DNA of 64,000 nt from Rickettsia endosymbiont of Oxypoda opaca (GTDB taxonomy: Bacteria; Pseudomonadota; Alphaproteobacteria; Rickettsiales; Rickettsiaceae): contig JAJIYK010000016.1 in NCBI GenBank assembly GCA_020881235.1, positions 34,387 to 98,386 on the forward strand, in the 5' to 3' direction. Positions within the stretch are counted from its first letter, which is position 1. The number at the start of each line of letters is the position of its first letter. Shown one piece after another: positions 8,988 through 18,993 of the stretch. The notes beneath the pieces are model-generated. The model had not been told where the DNA came from. It worked only from the letters and a program-made list of their open reading frames with translations, and made no database searches. A program made the position numbers and the translations under genes.

Positions 8988-9161
8988 CATCGTTGCGTGG
9001 CTCATAGTTATCGTATTATGGTATTATAAGTACGGTGTCATACCGTGGCTTGACCACGGTATCCAGAAAAAGCCTTAATAAAAAGACTGGATGCCGTGAT
9101 CAAGTCACGGCATGACAAAAACTGGATGGCTACGATGCTAAGGGGCACCTCGTCATGACGC
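8988..9161. repeat. family-A palindromic repeat plus half of a second element
   Basis: It begins with a CGTTGCGTGGCTC end, then the family-A core (9034-9117) with paired arms CCGTGGCTTGACCACGG and CCGTGATCAAGTCACGG around a CCTTAATAAAAAGACTGG centre. The other end (9119-9161) is not the family-A end but half of the CGTCATGGCGAG / AGCCATCCAG element. This suggests two elements joined together. It fills the pgsA-yidC gap. Confidence 0.85.
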
Positions 9162-9165
9162 TTAA

Positions 9166-10845
9166 CTACTTATCCAGCCTATTAATATAATATTGCTGAA
9201 TTATAGATAAAATATTATTCCAAGACCAATAAATTAATAGTCCTGCCGGAAAGCTGCTAAACATTACTAGAAAAATTAACGGCATAAACTTCATTACTTG
9301 AGCTTGAACGGGATCAGCCGGCTCAGGACTCATTCTTTGCTGCAAGAACATAGTTATAGCCATCAAAATAGGCCACGCTCCAATCATTAGGAAGCTAGGG
9401 GGGGAGAACGGTATTAAACCGAATAAATTAAAAATCGTGGTAGGGTCAGGGGCTGATAAATCCTTAATCCAACCGTAAAACGGTGCTTGCCGCATTTCGA
9501 TAGTTACATATAATACTTTATATATCGAGAAAAATACCGGTATTTGCACAAGTATAGGTAAACATCCGGCTACCGGATTTACTTTTTCTTTTTTATATAA
9601 TGCCATAATTTCTTGATTTAAGCGGACTTTATCCTCACTATATAAACCTTTTATACGTTCAATCTCCGGCTGTAAATTCTTCATTTTCTTCATTGAACGA
9701 TATGATTTATTAGCCAAAGTAAACATTAACAGCTTAATAAGCACCGTCACGATTAATATACTAATACCGAAATTACCTACATAGCGGTAGAAAAAATTCA
9801 TCGCATAGAAAACCGGTTTAGTGATAATATAAAACCAACCGAAATCAATAGCTCTATCAAAAAGTTTGATGTTATATTGCTTTTCATATTTATCAAGTAA
9901 ATCAACTTTTTTTGCACCGGCAAAAAGTTTTTGAGCAATAGTAAAATTTTGTCCGGGCTGTACAATTTGCACGGGTGAAATAAAGTCTACCTGGAATCTC
10001 TCCACTTCTTGCTTGGCGGCATAATTAAAGTTAGAACTATATTGACTTATTTTATCCGGAATTAAAGAAGCAAGCCAATATTTATCGGTAATACCTATCC
10101 AGTCAACAATCGAGGTAGCAAATTTTTCGCTCTTCTTATCTTTAATAGTATCGTAAGAATATTCTTCAAGATTTCCGTTAATACAACCGATTGGACCTTG
10201 GTGTAATATATTAACGGCTTTTTCGGACGAAATATATTTACGGTTAATTAAGCCGTAAGATTGAACGGGAATATCCTTGTCACTGTTATTAACTATAGTT
10301 TGTTCTATATTAAATAAATAATTATCATCTAAGCTAATAGTAACTAAAAATTTAACATCATCCTCATTTACCCAAAATAAATTAATCGGGTTTGTTGGAG
10401 TAAGTAGATTACTATCGCTATGCCAAATAGTTTCGCTATTAGGCAAATCTACGGTTGATAAGTTACTCACCCAACCCATTTCAGCAAAGTAAGCATTTTC
10501 CGTGTTAGCAGGCGAAAATAGCACTACGTCAGGGCTATCTTTTGATAAATCTTGCTTGTATTTACGCAAAATTAAATCATCAAACCGAAGCCCTTTTAAT
10601 GAAATAGAACCGATAAGCGAACTTGATTCTATTGTAATACGCTGCTCGGAATTTACCTCTTCAGCTTTAGACTCCGACTTTATTAAGCTTACTTGTTGTT
10701 TCTTTAAATTCTCTACTTTTTTGGTATATGCTTCTTGTTGCCTAAGCTTTTTTGCTTGCGGTGCCGTATAAAAATACTGCCAGCCGAAAATAATACTTAA
10801 GGACAATACAACCGCCGCTATAAGATTAATTATATTATGATTCAT
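9166..10845 (-). CDS. yidC: membrane protein insertase YidC
   Basis: A 559-residue YidC/Oxa1/Alb3-family insertase that places membrane proteins in the inner membrane with or without Sec. It has an N-terminal membrane anchor (about residues 5-25), a large periplasmic domain to about residue 330, and the conserved C-terminal core with five membrane segments. Typical core strings are [31 protein letters not shown] and the final [13 protein letters not shown]. Length and order match the Gram-negative form. Palindromic repeats lie on both sides. Confidence 0.95.
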   Translation of the reverse strand: MNHNIINLIAAVVLSLSIIFGWQYFYTAPQAKKLRQQEAYTKKVENLKKQQVSLIKSESKAEEVNSEQRITIESSSLIGSISLKGLRFDDLILRKYKQDLSKDSPDVVLFSPANTENAYFAEMGWVSNLSTVDLPNSETIWHSDSNLLTPTNPINLFWVNEDDVKFLVTISLDDNYLFNIEQTIVNNSDKDIPVQSYGLINRKYISSEKAVNILHQGPIGCINGNLEEYSYDTIKDKKSEKFATSIVDWIGITDKYWLASLIPDKISQYSSNFNYAAKQEVERFQVDFISPVQIVQPGQNFTIAQKLFAGAKKVDLLDKYEKQYNIKLFDRAIDFGWFYIITKPVFYAMNFFYRYVGNFGISILIVTVLIKLLMFTLANKSYRSMKKMKNLQPEIERIKGLYSEDKVRLNQEIMALYKKEKVNPVAGCLPILVQIPVFFSIYKVLYVTIEMRQAPFYGWIKDLSAPDPTTIFNLFGLIPFSPPSFLMIGAWPILMAITMFLQQRMSPEPADPVQAQVMKFMPLIFLVMFSSFPAGLLIYWSWNNILSIIQQYYINRLDK

Positions 10846-10949
10846 TATAAAGTCTTAATTTTTCAATATTTTAATAACATTGAGTTTTATAGGATTTATA
10901 TAAAATAATCAAGTTTAAAGATTGTAGAGATATCATTTCTAGCTGCAAC

Positions 10950-11180
10950 GGCACTGTTGTGTGGCTCGGTCTTCCCTTCGTCATTGCGAGGAGGTACGTA
11001 GTACCGACGTGGCAATCTAGGAAAAAATGACAAAAAGTGCTATGAAATTTATTATTTTCTGGATTGCCACGCTCCTTTCAGTCGCTCGCAATGACGTTTA
11101 GGGTATTCATGCAACAATGCTGGCTTGACCACGGCATGACACCGTACGCTTTGCAAAAATTCGAGCCATGCAACAACACC
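10950..11180. repeat. composite: family-B repeat followed by a family-A remnant
   Basis: The family-B element (to about 11120) has outer ends CACTGTTGTGTGGCTC and CATGCAACAATG. Its arms are CGTCATTGCGAGGAGGTACGTAG and GCTCCTTTCAGTCGCTCGCAATGACG, with CGTGGCAATCTAG / GGATTGCCACG inside. From about 11121 a truncated family-A half (CTTGACCACGGCATGACACCGTACGC) runs to its GAGCCATGCAACAACACC end at 11180, where the mscS stop codon begins. This repeat accounts for most of the 334-base yidC-mscS gap. Confidence 0.85.
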
Positions 11181-12349
11181 TATCTTACTATACTTATATT
11201 TTGGAATATTGTTAATTTAAATTCCGGTAATACAGAAATTAAATGTTCAAAAATATTACCCTGTACATTTTCATACCCGACCATACCTATCTCTTTAACA
11301 AAAATATATATCTCTATCGGTAAACCGTTAATTGTCGGAGCAAGCTGCCTTACTAAAAAAGTAAAACCTTCTTGATATACGGCAGGGTTATTTTTCAAAT
11401 ATTCTTGTATATATAATTTAAATAGTTTGAGATTAGTTAAGTCTTTATTTTCATTATCAAGATTAATATTATTAATTATGTTTTTTGAAAGATAAGGCGA
11501 TTTTTTTAATTCTTTTAAAAAAGTAGCATCACAAAAATTAATAGTTGCCATATTAATATTAAGGATTCTTTGAACCCTCCTGGCACCCGCTTCACTGATT
11601 CCGCGGTAGTTCGTCACATTAGTATTTACGATATTATAAGTGGGAATCGTCGAGATAGATTGGTCAAAATTTCTGATACTTACCACGGAAATAGTAATTT
11701 TTTCAACAGTTCCTTCAACATCACCGACACGTATCCAGTCACCGATACTAATTATACCTTGACTAGTTAATTGTAGACTAGCGAGTAACCCTAAAACAGT
11801 ATCTTTAAAGACAAATGTTAATAAAGCCGCCGCTGCACCTAAGCTTGTTAAAAACGTACCGAGAGAAATATTTAAAAGATAAGAAATAGTTACGATAATC
11901 GCTATAGCTATTACCATAATTTTTAATATTTGGAAATATAAGCTAAGTGGAGCGTTTTTAGAAACAATTTTAATTTTATGTTGATAAAGATCGGCAGTAG
12001 CATCAGTAATAGATAATAATAACATTGTTAAAGATATACTAGTATATAAGATTACTATGGTATCTTTAATACTGGTTAATGCGTGCGAACCAAAAGTAGT
12101 CGGCTTGAAAATATTACCCCAAAATATAAAATAAATTCCAAGTAAACTATGTAATAAATAGCGAAATATGGAATGTTTGCTTAATATTTTTTCATAATCA
12201 TCATAATGATGTTTGGCCATGTAATTTTTAATAGGGGTAAAAATTAATTTTTGAATAAATAAAACTAAGGGAATAAGAGACAATAACATAATAATCAACA
12301 TTATAATTTCAGCACTAAGTCTATTATATAAATCTATTAGATATTGCAT
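11180..12349 (-). CDS. MscS-family small-conductance mechanosensitive channel
   Basis: A 389-residue MscS-type channel that opens on membrane tension to release osmolytes. The pore-lining helix is seen as LGTFLTSLGAAAALLTFVFKD, preceded by several hydrophobic segments and followed by the beta domain (GDWIRVGDVEGTVEKI). The frame stays open to 12469, but that upstream part is palindromic-repeat sequence. The ATG at 12349 has a GGGGG ribosome-binding run a few bases before it and begins MQYLIDLYNRL. The stop codon lies at the edge of another repeat. Confidence 0.88.
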   Translation of the reverse strand: MQYLIDLYNRLSAEIIMLIIMLLSLIPLVLFIQKLIFTPIKNYMAKHHYDDYEKILSKHSIFRYLLHSLLGIYFIFWGNIFKPTTFGSHALTSIKDTIVILYTSISLTMLLLSITDATADLYQHKIKIVSKNAPLSLYFQILKIMVIAIAIIVTISYLLNISLGTFLTSLGAAAALLTFVFKDTVLGLLASLQLTSQGIISIGDWIRVGDVEGTVEKITISVVSIRNFDQSISTIPTYNIVNTNVTNYRGISEAGARRVQRILNINMATINFCDATFLKELKKSPYLSKNIINNINLDNENKDLTNLKLFKLYIQEYLKNNPAVYQEGFTFLVRQLAPTINGLPIEIYIFVKEIGMVGYENVQGNIFEHLISVLPEFKLTIFQNISIVR

Positions 12350-12394
12350 ATTTCCCCCGTTATTATTATGGTTATATATTTGGCGAACTTGAAT

Positions 12395-12573
12395 GGCGTT
12401 GTCGTATGGCTCTAGAATTTGCCATATTATGGTTATTACAAGTACGGTGTCATACCGTGGCTTGACCACGGTATCCAGAAAAAAACCTTAATAAAAAGAC
12501 TGGATGCCGTGATCAAGTCACGGCATGACACCGAGTGCTTTGTTTGCAAAAATTTGATTCACGCAACAACGCC
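12395..12573. repeat. full-length family-A palindromic repeat
   Basis: A near-complete element of about 180 bases. The left end is GGCGTTGTCGTATGGCTC, followed by a CATATTATGGTTATTACAAGTACG spacer, the double palindromic core, a GTGCTTTGTTTGCAAAAATT spacer and the right end CACGCAACAACGCC. The outermost bases of the two ends are inverted copies of each other. It lies between the divergent mscS and lgt genes; the remaining ~90 bases before lgt hold no gene. Confidence 0.9.
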
Positions 12574-12661
12574 TAGTTTAAACTAGAATAACACCGAACC
12601 ATTTACAAAAAATACATTTTGACTAAAAATTTTATACTTATCAACAAAAATATTCTTTTAT

Positions 12662-13447
12662 ATGGTTTTCCCGAATATTGACCCTGTTATTTTTTCTATA
12701 GGACCGCTTGCCGTTTCTTGGTATTCACTTTCTTATGTTACGGGTATTTTGCTCGGTTGGTGGTATGCGAGTAAAATTATAGAAAAATTTAACCCTTCAA
12801 TTACCAAAAAGAATTTGGAGGATTTTATTAGCTGGGCTATTATCGGCATAATAGTAGGGGGGCGTCTCGGTTATGTTTTATTATATAATCCACATAAATA
12901 TTTAACAAACCCAATCGAGATTTTAAAAACCTATGAAGGCGGGATGTCCTTTCATGGCGGTACTATCGGGCTACTTATTGCTGCTTATTTTTTCTGTAAA
13001 AAGCATCATGTTAGATTTCTAAGCCTGACGGATATTTTAGCAACCGTTGCACCGATTGGGATATTTTTCGGTAGAATAGCCAATTTTATCAACGGCGAAT
13101 TATACGGTCGTGTAACTAGCTCTTCTTTGGGAGTGATTTTTCCGAATAGTGATTTACAACTGCGTCATCCTAGCCAATTATATGAATCCCTTTTTGAAGG
13201 TTTGTTATTATTTCTTATTTTAGCATGCTTGGTATTTAAGTATAAGACTATTAAACGACTCGGTTTAAATTCCGGAATATTTTTAGTATTTTACTCTATT
13301 TTCCGAATAATTATCGAAACTTTTCGGGAACCTGATATACAAATCGGTTTTATTCTTGATACTCTAACGATGGGTCAAATTTTATCATTACCTATGCTGT
13401 TATTGGGTATATACTTAATTACACTGAAAATAACTTGCAAAACTTAA
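12662..13447 (+). CDS. lgt: prolipoprotein diacylglyceryl transferase
   Basis: A 261-residue polytopic enzyme that transfers a diacylglyceryl group from phosphatidylglycerol to the lipobox cysteine, the first step of lipoprotein maturation. The family motifs are present: [22 protein letters not shown] (with the essential histidine) and [14 protein letters not shown]. About seven hydrophobic spans are visible. Its substrates would include the BamE lipoprotein encoded at 21423. mazEF follows on the same strand. Confidence 0.95.
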   Translation: MVFPNIDPVIFSIGPLAVSWYSLSYVTGILLGWWYASKIIEKFNPSITKKNLEDFISWAIIGIIVGGRLGYVLLYNPHKYLTNPIEILKTYEGGMSFHGGTIGLLIAAYFFCKKHHVRFLSLTDILATVAPIGIFFGRIANFINGELYGRVTSSSLGVIFPNSDLQLRHPSQLYESLFEGLLLFLILACLVFKYKTIKRLGLNSGIFLVFYSIFRIIIETFREPDIQIGFILDTLTMGQILSLPMLLLGIYLITLKITCKT

Positions 13448-13448
13448 G

Positions 13449-13475
13449 TTTACTGTATATACTTGTTTATACAAT
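13449..13475 (+). promoter_or_regulatory. mazEF promoter/operator candidate
   Basis: An interrupted palindrome TGTATA-8 bases-TATACA (13454-13473) overlaps possible -35 (TTTACT) and -10 (TACAAT) elements just downstream of lgt and about 20 bases before mazE. MazE proteins autorepress through sites of this kind. The half-sites are short, so this is suggestive only. Confidence 0.4.
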
Positions 13476-13494
13476 AAACTACTAAATAATCATT

Positions 13495-13731
13495 ATGCAG
13501 ACTCAAATTCAAAAATGGGGCAATAGTTTAGGAATTAGAATCCCTAAATATTTAACTGGAAAGCTACATTTAAAACAAGGTACATTTGTTAATTTAGAAA
13601 TAACTGGCAATCATTTAATTATTAGTGCTGAAATATCAGAATTAGATACATTACTAAATAATATTACCGATTCTAATCGTCATCATGCAGTATTAAATGA
13701 CGATGATATTGTAGGCAATGAATTATGGTAA
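13495..13731 (+). CDS. mazE: MazE antitoxin
   Basis: A 78-residue antitoxin with the MazE/AbrB N-terminal swapped-hairpin DNA-binding domain: QIQKWGNSLGIRIPK, then LKQGTFVNLEI and LIIS. The C-terminal half (about residues 46-78) is acidic and would bind the toxin. It overlaps mazF by seven bases, giving tight translational coupling. Confidence 0.9.
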   Translation: MQTQIQKWGNSLGIRIPKYLTGKLHLKQGTFVNLEITGNHLIISAEISELDTLLNNITDSNRHHAVLNDDDIVGNELW

Positions 13732-14057
13732 CATATGTACCTGAAAGGGGAGATGTAGTATGGCTTGATTTTGAACCGCAAAAAGGCAGAGAGATTCAAA
13801 AGACACGGCCAGCTGTAGTTCTCAGCCCCTACAAATATAATCTTAAAAGTGGTCTTGCTTTATTTGCACCTATTACTAGCCAGATTAAAGGTTACCCATT
13901 TGAAGTAAAAATAGGTTTTGAGCAGATAAACGGAGCAGTATTATGCGATCAAGTTCGATCTATGGATTGGAAAGCACGCAAGGCGAATAAATTTCTGATA
14001 TTAGATAAAACAGTTATAGACGAGATACTGTCTAAATTGAAATTATTGTTAAGTTAA
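13725..14057 (+). CDS. mazF: MazF/PemK mRNA interferase toxin
   Basis: A 110-residue endoribonuclease toxin. The MazF pattern is clear: PERGDVVWLDFEPQKGREIQKTRPAVVLSP is the N-terminal SH3-like strand with its conserved arginine, followed by FAPITSQIKGYPFEV and GAVLCDQVRSMDWKAR, which contains the active-site strand. It appears full-length and competent. The gene ends six bases before the MidA-type methyltransferase gene, so transcription may read on into housekeeping genes. Confidence 0.93.
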   Translation: MVTYVPERGDVVWLDFEPQKGREIQKTRPAVVLSPYKYNLKSGLALFAPITSQIKGYPFEVKIGFEQINGAVLCDQVRSMDWKARKANKFLILDKTVIDEILSKLKLLLS

Positions 14058-14063
14058 AGCACA

Positions 14064-15152
14064 ATGTCAGTTGAGTGGAAAATAAGACAACTTATTAAAG
14101 AAAGCGGTTATGTTAGCTGCGATCAATTAATGCGTGAGGTGCTTTCCTTAAACCCTTCTTCTTATTATCAACATAAGGATATTTTGGGCATTGAGGGAGA
14201 TTTTATAACTGCTCCTGAAATTTCGCAGCTATTCGGTGAAATTATCGGCTTATGGTGTATAAAAGAATGGCAGAAAATTGGTTGCCCTTCAAGAATTAAT
14301 CTAATTGAACTCGGTCCCGGTAGAGGACTGTTAATGCGTGATTTACTTCGTACTGCAAAATTAGTGCCGGAATTTTATCAAGCTCTGACGATAGAATTAA
14401 TTGAAATTAACCCCAATTTTATTACCTGTCAGCAAACAAATTTACAAGATATTAATTTACCGATTAATCATCATACAACTATAAAAGACATAGTAAAAAC
14501 CCCTTCTATAATCATAGCTAATGAATTCTTTGATACCATGCCGGTAAAACAATATATAAAAGTTAAAGAATTATGGTATGAGTCGGTACTTGTTATAGAA
14601 CCGATAGATAATAAAATTAAATTTGATAAAATAGCCGTTAATAAAAATTTACAAGGTCATTTATTACAAACCCACTTAGAAGCAAATGACGGAGCAATAA
14701 TAGAAGAATCTTATGAATCTATAAAAATTATGCAATTTATTAGCAATCACCTAAAAAAATTCAGCGGTAGCTGCTTAGTTATAGATTACGGTTATGATAT
14801 AAATCCGAGTCGCAGAACTAGATACCAATATAACGCAACTATTCAAGCTATAAAAAATCATAAATATTATCCGCTTCTTGAGAGTTTAGGGTCAGCTGAT
14901 CTTTCGGCACATGTTGATTTTTACGCCTTAAAAGCCGTAGCAAAAAATACCGGTTTAAATATATCTGAAACAATGTCACAACGGGATTTCCTAACTCAAA
15001 ACGGTATTTTATTGCGTAGTAAAATATTGCAGGATAAAATCGCTCCTGCTCAAGCGGCAATAATAAAGCGGCAAGTGGATAGATTAATTTCGCCAAGCCA
15101 AATGGGCACATTATTTAAAGTGCTGCAGGTTAGCAGCAGTGATACAGGATAA
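14064..15152 (+). CDS. MidA/NDUFAF7-type SAM-dependent methyltransferase
   Basis: A 362-residue member of the family that includes mitochondrial NDUFAF7, which methylates an arginine of complex I subunit NDUFS2. Seen here: [15 protein letters not shown], the SAM-binding [30 protein letters not shown] and LVIDYGYD, in the family order. In a bacterium with a mitochondria-like respiratory chain a complex I assembly role is a reasonable inference, not shown. ruvC begins within five bases. Confidence 0.85.
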   Translation: MSVEWKIRQLIKESGYVSCDQLMREVLSLNPSSYYQHKDILGIEGDFITAPEISQLFGEIIGLWCIKEWQKIGCPSRINLIELGPGRGLLMRDLLRTAKLVPEFYQALTIELIEINPNFITCQQTNLQDINLPINHHTTIKDIVKTPSIIIANEFFDTMPVKQYIKVKELWYESVLVIEPIDNKIKFDKIAVNKNLQGHLLQTHLEANDGAIIEESYESIKIMQFISNHLKKFSGSCLVIDYGYDINPSRRTRYQYNATIQAIKNHKYYPLLESLGSADLSAHVDFYALKAVAKNTGLNISETMSQRDFLTQNGILLRSKILQDKIAPAQAAIIKRQVDRLISPSQMGTLFKVLQVSSSDTG

Positions 15153-15156
15153 AATT

Positions 15157-15627
15157 ATGATTATACTCGGTATCGATCCGGCACTTACTAACCTCGGCTG
15201 GGGAGTGGTTCGTAAAGAAACGACAAAGCTAACATATATAAATAGCGGCGTGATAAAAACAAATAGCAAAGATGCCCTGCACATAAGACTTGCTTTTATT
15301 ACCGCTTGTTTAGAAAAAGTAATATTAGAACATAAACCAAACGCCGTAGCCCTTGAAGAAACTTTTGTTAATATGAATAATTTAACCTCTTTAAAACTCG
15401 GCTATGCAAGGGGTGCTATTATGGCACTTATCGGCAAACATAATATTGATTTTCGAGAATTTAAACCTAATACGGTAAAAAAAACGGTAACGGGTTACGG
15501 GCATGCCGAAAAACATCAAATTCTACATATGATTAAACTCCTTTTGCCCGGCACTTCTTTAATTACTAGTGCCGATGAAGCCGATGCGGTGGCAATTGCC
15601 TATACTGCCCTTGTAATAAGAATTTAG
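15157..15627 (+). CDS. ruvC: Holliday junction resolvase RuvC
   Basis: A 156-residue endonuclease that resolves Holliday junctions together with RuvAB. The acidic active site is intact: [14 protein letters not shown] (first Asp), ALEETFVN (Glu) and the C-terminal [12 protein letters not shown] (paired Asp). An in-frame ATG six codons upstream overlaps the previous gene; starting at 15157 puts the first strand at the very N-terminus, as in other RuvC proteins. Confidence 0.95.
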   Translation: MIILGIDPALTNLGWGVVRKETTKLTYINSGVIKTNSKDALHIRLAFITACLEKVILEHKPNAVALEETFVNMNNLTSLKLGYARGAIMALIGKHNIDFREFKPNTVKKTVTGYGHAEKHQILHMIKLLLPGTSLITSADEADAVAIAYTALVIRI

Positions 15628-15635
15628 GCTATAAA

Positions 15636-16355
15636 ATGACCGAGGAAAATAAATTTTCTAACCCTACAATAATCTTAGTCTGTCCTCAGATGGGGGAAAA
15701 TATCGGAGCTACTGCTAGAGCAATGAAAAATTTTGCTTTAGACGAGCTAAGAATAGTTAACCCACGAGACGGCTGGCCGAATGAGCAAGCGAGAAGCACT
15801 GCCGTCGGTGCGGTTAATGTTATAGATAATGCAAAAATTTATGATACTTTAGAAGAAAGCATTAAAGATATTGAGTATCTCTACGCTACAACTTGTACAA
15901 AACGCACCATGAACAAAGATTATGTATTTTCACAAGATTTATCGTTAGGTTATCCGTTAGGGCAAAAAGCAGGAATAATGTTTGGACGAGAAAATAACGG
16001 ACTGAGTAACGAGGAGGTTTCGCTTGCTCATAAAATTATTACTATTAATACAAGTGAGTTTAGCTCTTTAAATATTGCCCAGGCTGTAATCATTATATGC
16101 TATGAGTTATTTCGTAATAAGCCTCATGACGGCAATATATCTATTTGTAATACCCAAAAACTTGCAACTAGAGGAGAAGTTAATTATTTCTTAGAACATT
16201 TATTTAATCAGCTAGATAAGAAAAACTTTTTTAAAGTGCCGGAAAAAACCTTGATGATGAAACAAAATATTACTAATATTTTCACTCGTATAGATAAATT
16301 ATCCGGCACAGAAGTTCAAACGCTACGCGGTATTATAAAAGCTTTAGGTTTTTAA
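15636..16355 (+). CDS. trmJ: TrmJ-type tRNA 2'-O-methyltransferase (SPOUT family)
   Basis: A 239-residue SpoU/TrmH-class RNA methyltransferase. TrmJ methylates the 2'-O of tRNA position 32. Motifs: CPQMGENIGATARAMKNF (motif 1 with NIG-x-x-AR), MFGRENNGLSNEE (motif 2) and SSLNIAQAVIIICYE (motif 3), which together form the knotted SAM site. The C-terminal helical part (about residues 165-239) fits TrmJ better than TrmL. It follows ruvC by eight bases in the same operon. Confidence 0.9.
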   Translation: MTEENKFSNPTIILVCPQMGENIGATARAMKNFALDELRIVNPRDGWPNEQARSTAVGAVNVIDNAKIYDTLEESIKDIEYLYATTCTKRTMNKDYVFSQDLSLGYPLGQKAGIMFGRENNGLSNEEVSLAHKIITINTSEFSSLNIAQAVIIICYELFRNKPHDGNISICNTQKLATRGEVNYFLEHLFNQLDKKNFFKVPEKTLMMKQNITNIFTRIDKLSGTEVQTLRGIIKALGF

Positions 16356-16362
16356 AGGTAAG

Positions 16363-17358
16363 TTAGCTATTCTGCTTATTTAACTTTACTTGAAAAATCT
16401 CATTTATTTTTTTGCGAACTTTATCTATTAGTACTTCATAATCTTTTTCCGGATTAACTAAAATTCTCTGATTCCAGATACTACAATATAGTTCATCGTC
16501 ATTATCTACTTTTTTAATATAATCTACTAATGCATCTTGTGTAGGAAAGTCTCCACCGAAGACAACGGCTTTACTATTTATATCTTCTAAAACACTTCTA
16601 TCTGCGTTATATATCGGTATAGAGCCTGCGAACCAAGCTTGAAAAGGTTTTTCCGTAATATATCCTGGATAATATTGATTTTCATAAGCTATAGTGAATT
16701 TACATTGTGATAACCAATCTTCTGTTTTATTTTGTTCAAATGACACTCTTTCTCCTATATTATTTAAAAGTTTTCCTCCGCTTAAAACTTTTTTATATAA
16801 AGATAGCCTATGAAATAACTTAGCACGCTCTCTCGCTCCATCAAATGTAGGAAGCCATTCGCCGTCATTACTAGCTAAAAAACATGCAAAATATTTTTTT
16901 TCTGAAGGATTGCATTTTTTTCCTTCTCTTTCATAATCATGCCGCATTCTCTCTTTATGTCGATGATAAGAAAAAGGAAATCTGATATAATTAGGTTGAT
17001 CTATATAATCAAACCCTAATACTAAATCTTGATTTTTTAACTGCTCTTTTACACTTCCTGTATATATTTCGGCAACATAATATATTTTAATTACTTTAGG
17101 GTCTTTTGTAATCGGTTCTCTACTTAAGCAACCGTTTAGCAATACATCTTCATTCTTATCTACAAATTTCAAATTATAATTTTCTTCAAGTATTTTTGTT
17201 AAAAATGGATTGGCATCATTTTGATTTTCTGCATCAAAGTTTATTGCTTTTACCCTTAAAGTTGGCTTATTATTTTTATTGGGTTTATATTTATAAAGCC
17301 CTAATCCGGTTGTAATAACGGTTATTAAAATAATTAGATAAAAAAGGTAGCGTTTCAT
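16363..17358 (-). CDS. GT10 alpha-1,3-fucosyltransferase family protein
   Basis: A 331-residue glycosyltransferase of family GT10, whose members transfer fucose from GDP-fucose to N-acetylglucosamine. The diagnostic region is FTIAYENQYYPGYITEKPFQAWFAGSIPIY (about residues 226-255), with the conserved EN, Y-x-TEK and G-x-IP-x-Y. Residues 5-22 are hydrophobic, giving an unusual N-terminal signal-anchor. The acceptor is unknown; a surface polysaccharide or LPS is the likely target given the GT2 and wecB genes upstream. It is last in the rpmF-fabH-wecB-GT2-GT10 run. No GDP-fucose synthesis gene is seen in this window. Confidence 0.85.
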   Translation of the reverse strand: MKRYLFYLIILITVITTGLGLYKYKPNKNNKPTLRVKAINFDAENQNDANPFLTKILEENYNLKFVDKNEDVLLNGCLSREPITKDPKVIKIYYVAEIYTGSVKEQLKNQDLVLGFDYIDQPNYIRFPFSYHRHKERMRHDYEREGKKCNPSEKKYFACFLASNDGEWLPTFDGARERAKLFHRLSLYKKVLSGGKLLNNIGERVSFEQNKTEDWLSQCKFTIAYENQYYPGYITEKPFQAWFAGSIPIYNADRSVLEDINSKAVVFGGDFPTQDALVDYIKKVDNDDELYCSIWNQRILVNPEKDYEVLIDKVRKKINEIFQVKLNKQNS

Positions 17359-17383
17359 AAATTTAATCCGAATAAAGGGTTAC

Positions 17384-18979
17384 CTATAGGCTTCGATTTT
17401 GAATAAGTCTAGTCAATTCAAGTAATTTCTTTACTTTTTCTTCAGGACTATTCACTATTATTAATTTATTTGGGTCTGTTTTTTTATCAAAAAAATATTT
17501 ATTTTTTTGATCTGTAATAATCCAATCCGAGTTCTGGATAAGGTAATTATGTTCTGAGCTTTTTATATGGTTGTTATCAACGTACTCATACACAACTAAT
17601 ATGTTATTAAAATGCTTTTTTAAAGCAAAAATATTCTTACATATAGTTTTATCCAGACATTGGATAATAAATAAAGAATTTTGTAAAAATTCCTTATACC
17701 TAGCTTCAAAATCAGCTATTGAAAAATATTTATAATAAAGTAATTCTAGTAATGTGTGATCAGTATTAAGGAATAATGCGTTCCTTTTCACAGTATTTTT
17801 AGCAATGTTTGAAAAAGATACAGTGTTAAAGTTGATAAAAAAAGTTTTATAATTATTTTCAATAAATTTTAAAATTTTTTCTCTGTTATCTTTCCCTTTA
17901 CTTAAATTATCAATGCTAGTACTGGAAAGGATAAAGCATAAGCCTTTAATATTTCTTTTAGTTATTTCAATTTCTGCTTGTTTTTGCAAAAATTTCTTAT
18001 AATTATTTTGTAATATATTCGATTGCCAACCCAAGTTTATATTTGGCTTAAGAAGATAACTAGAATAGAAATATGGCCATAATCCTAATTCAAAATTAGC
18101 AATCATATAATTAAATAATTTCTTTTTTGTGGCCTCTAATGTTGTCGGATGTTCCCATAATAGAAAAGCTTTCTTATTAAATATCCAAGTTTTAGATTCT
18201 TTTTTATATTTATAGCAAAATAACGTGTCTTCCCCAGCATATGTTAGATATTCTGGATATTTTCCAATTTTTAATGCTATATCTTTTCTATATACTAAAC
18301 AAGCACCGTAAGGCTCTACTCGAAATTCAAAATGCTTAACCGGCGATAAATAAACGGACCAAGTATATTTATGTTTAGGATAGTGTACACCACTTACTAA
18401 ATCTAAATCTTTGTATTTATAAAATGGTCCTATAGTATTAGCAGCATAGTTTTTATTTAAATAAGTTCCTGCATCAACATTCATTAATAAATTATTTCGA
18501 GAATGATCTATTGCCATATTTCTTTGATGACCGATGTTTTGTTCTGATGAGAATAATAACAAAATATCTAACTTAGATGATTCTTTATATAAATTTATTT
18601 TTTTTACTGTTTGATCTGAAGAACCTCCATCGACAATAATAACTTGATCTGGCTTTAAACTTTGTTCTTCAATAGATTTTAATACTTCGATAATATTATC
18701 TTCTTCGTTTAGCACTGGAGTAATAATAGTGTATTTTGGAAATTGATCATTGACTGAATAATCTTTATCTATAATATGTATTTTTAGATCATTTGAATAA
18801 AGTGAGATATGCTTATAGATATTGGGATAAGTATAGGTAAGTATTTTAAGTATCTTTCTAATAAATGTATGAGCGTATTTTGCATATCGATAAAAAATAT
18901 AATAACAGTGTACAAGTAATACTTTTAAATATTTCGGTAATATTTTTTTTAGTATAATTTTTAAATTTTGTATCTGCAT
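17384..18979 (-). CDS. two-part glycosyltransferase with N-terminal GT2 domain
   Basis: A 531-residue protein. Residues about 82-300 are a GT-A fold family-2 glycosyltransferase: TIITPVLNEEDNI, VIIVDGGSSDQTV, NVDAGTYLN in the DxD position, and AGEDTLFCYKY. The C-terminal 200 residues, with internal strands such as GLCFILSS and LFIIQCLD and a final SDWIITDQ, look like a separate Rossmann-type domain, possibly a GT-B half. I do not recognise a function for it. Donor and acceptor are unknown. It is read between wecB and the GT10 gene, with 14 and 25 bases of spacing. Confidence 0.8.
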   Translation of the reverse strand: MQIQNLKIILKKILPKYLKVLLVHCYYIFYRYAKYAHTFIRKILKILTYTYPNIYKHISLYSNDLKIHIIDKDYSVNDQFPKYTIITPVLNEEDNIIEVLKSIEEQSLKPDQVIIVDGGSSDQTVKKINLYKESSKLDILLLFSSEQNIGHQRNMAIDHSRNNLLMNVDAGTYLNKNYAANTIGPFYKYKDLDLVSGVHYPKHKYTWSVYLSPVKHFEFRVEPYGACLVYRKDIALKIGKYPEYLTYAGEDTLFCYKYKKESKTWIFNKKAFLLWEHPTTLEATKKKLFNYMIANFELGLWPYFYSSYLLKPNINLGWQSNILQNNYKKFLQKQAEIEITKRNIKGLCFILSSTSIDNLSKGKDNREKILKFIENNYKTFFINFNTVSFSNIAKNTVKRNALFLNTDHTLLELLYYKYFSIADFEARYKEFLQNSLFIIQCLDKTICKNIFALKKHFNNILVVYEYVDNNHIKSSEHNYLIQNSDWIITDQKNKYFFDKKTDPNKLIIVNSPEEKVKKLLELTRLIQNRSL

Positions 18980-18993
18980 TTATTGTTACGTAT

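Noticed and set aside
11180-12469. Longer mscS start at 12469
   Set aside because: The extra 40 residues are family-A repeat sequence; ATG 12349 has a strong ribosome-binding run.
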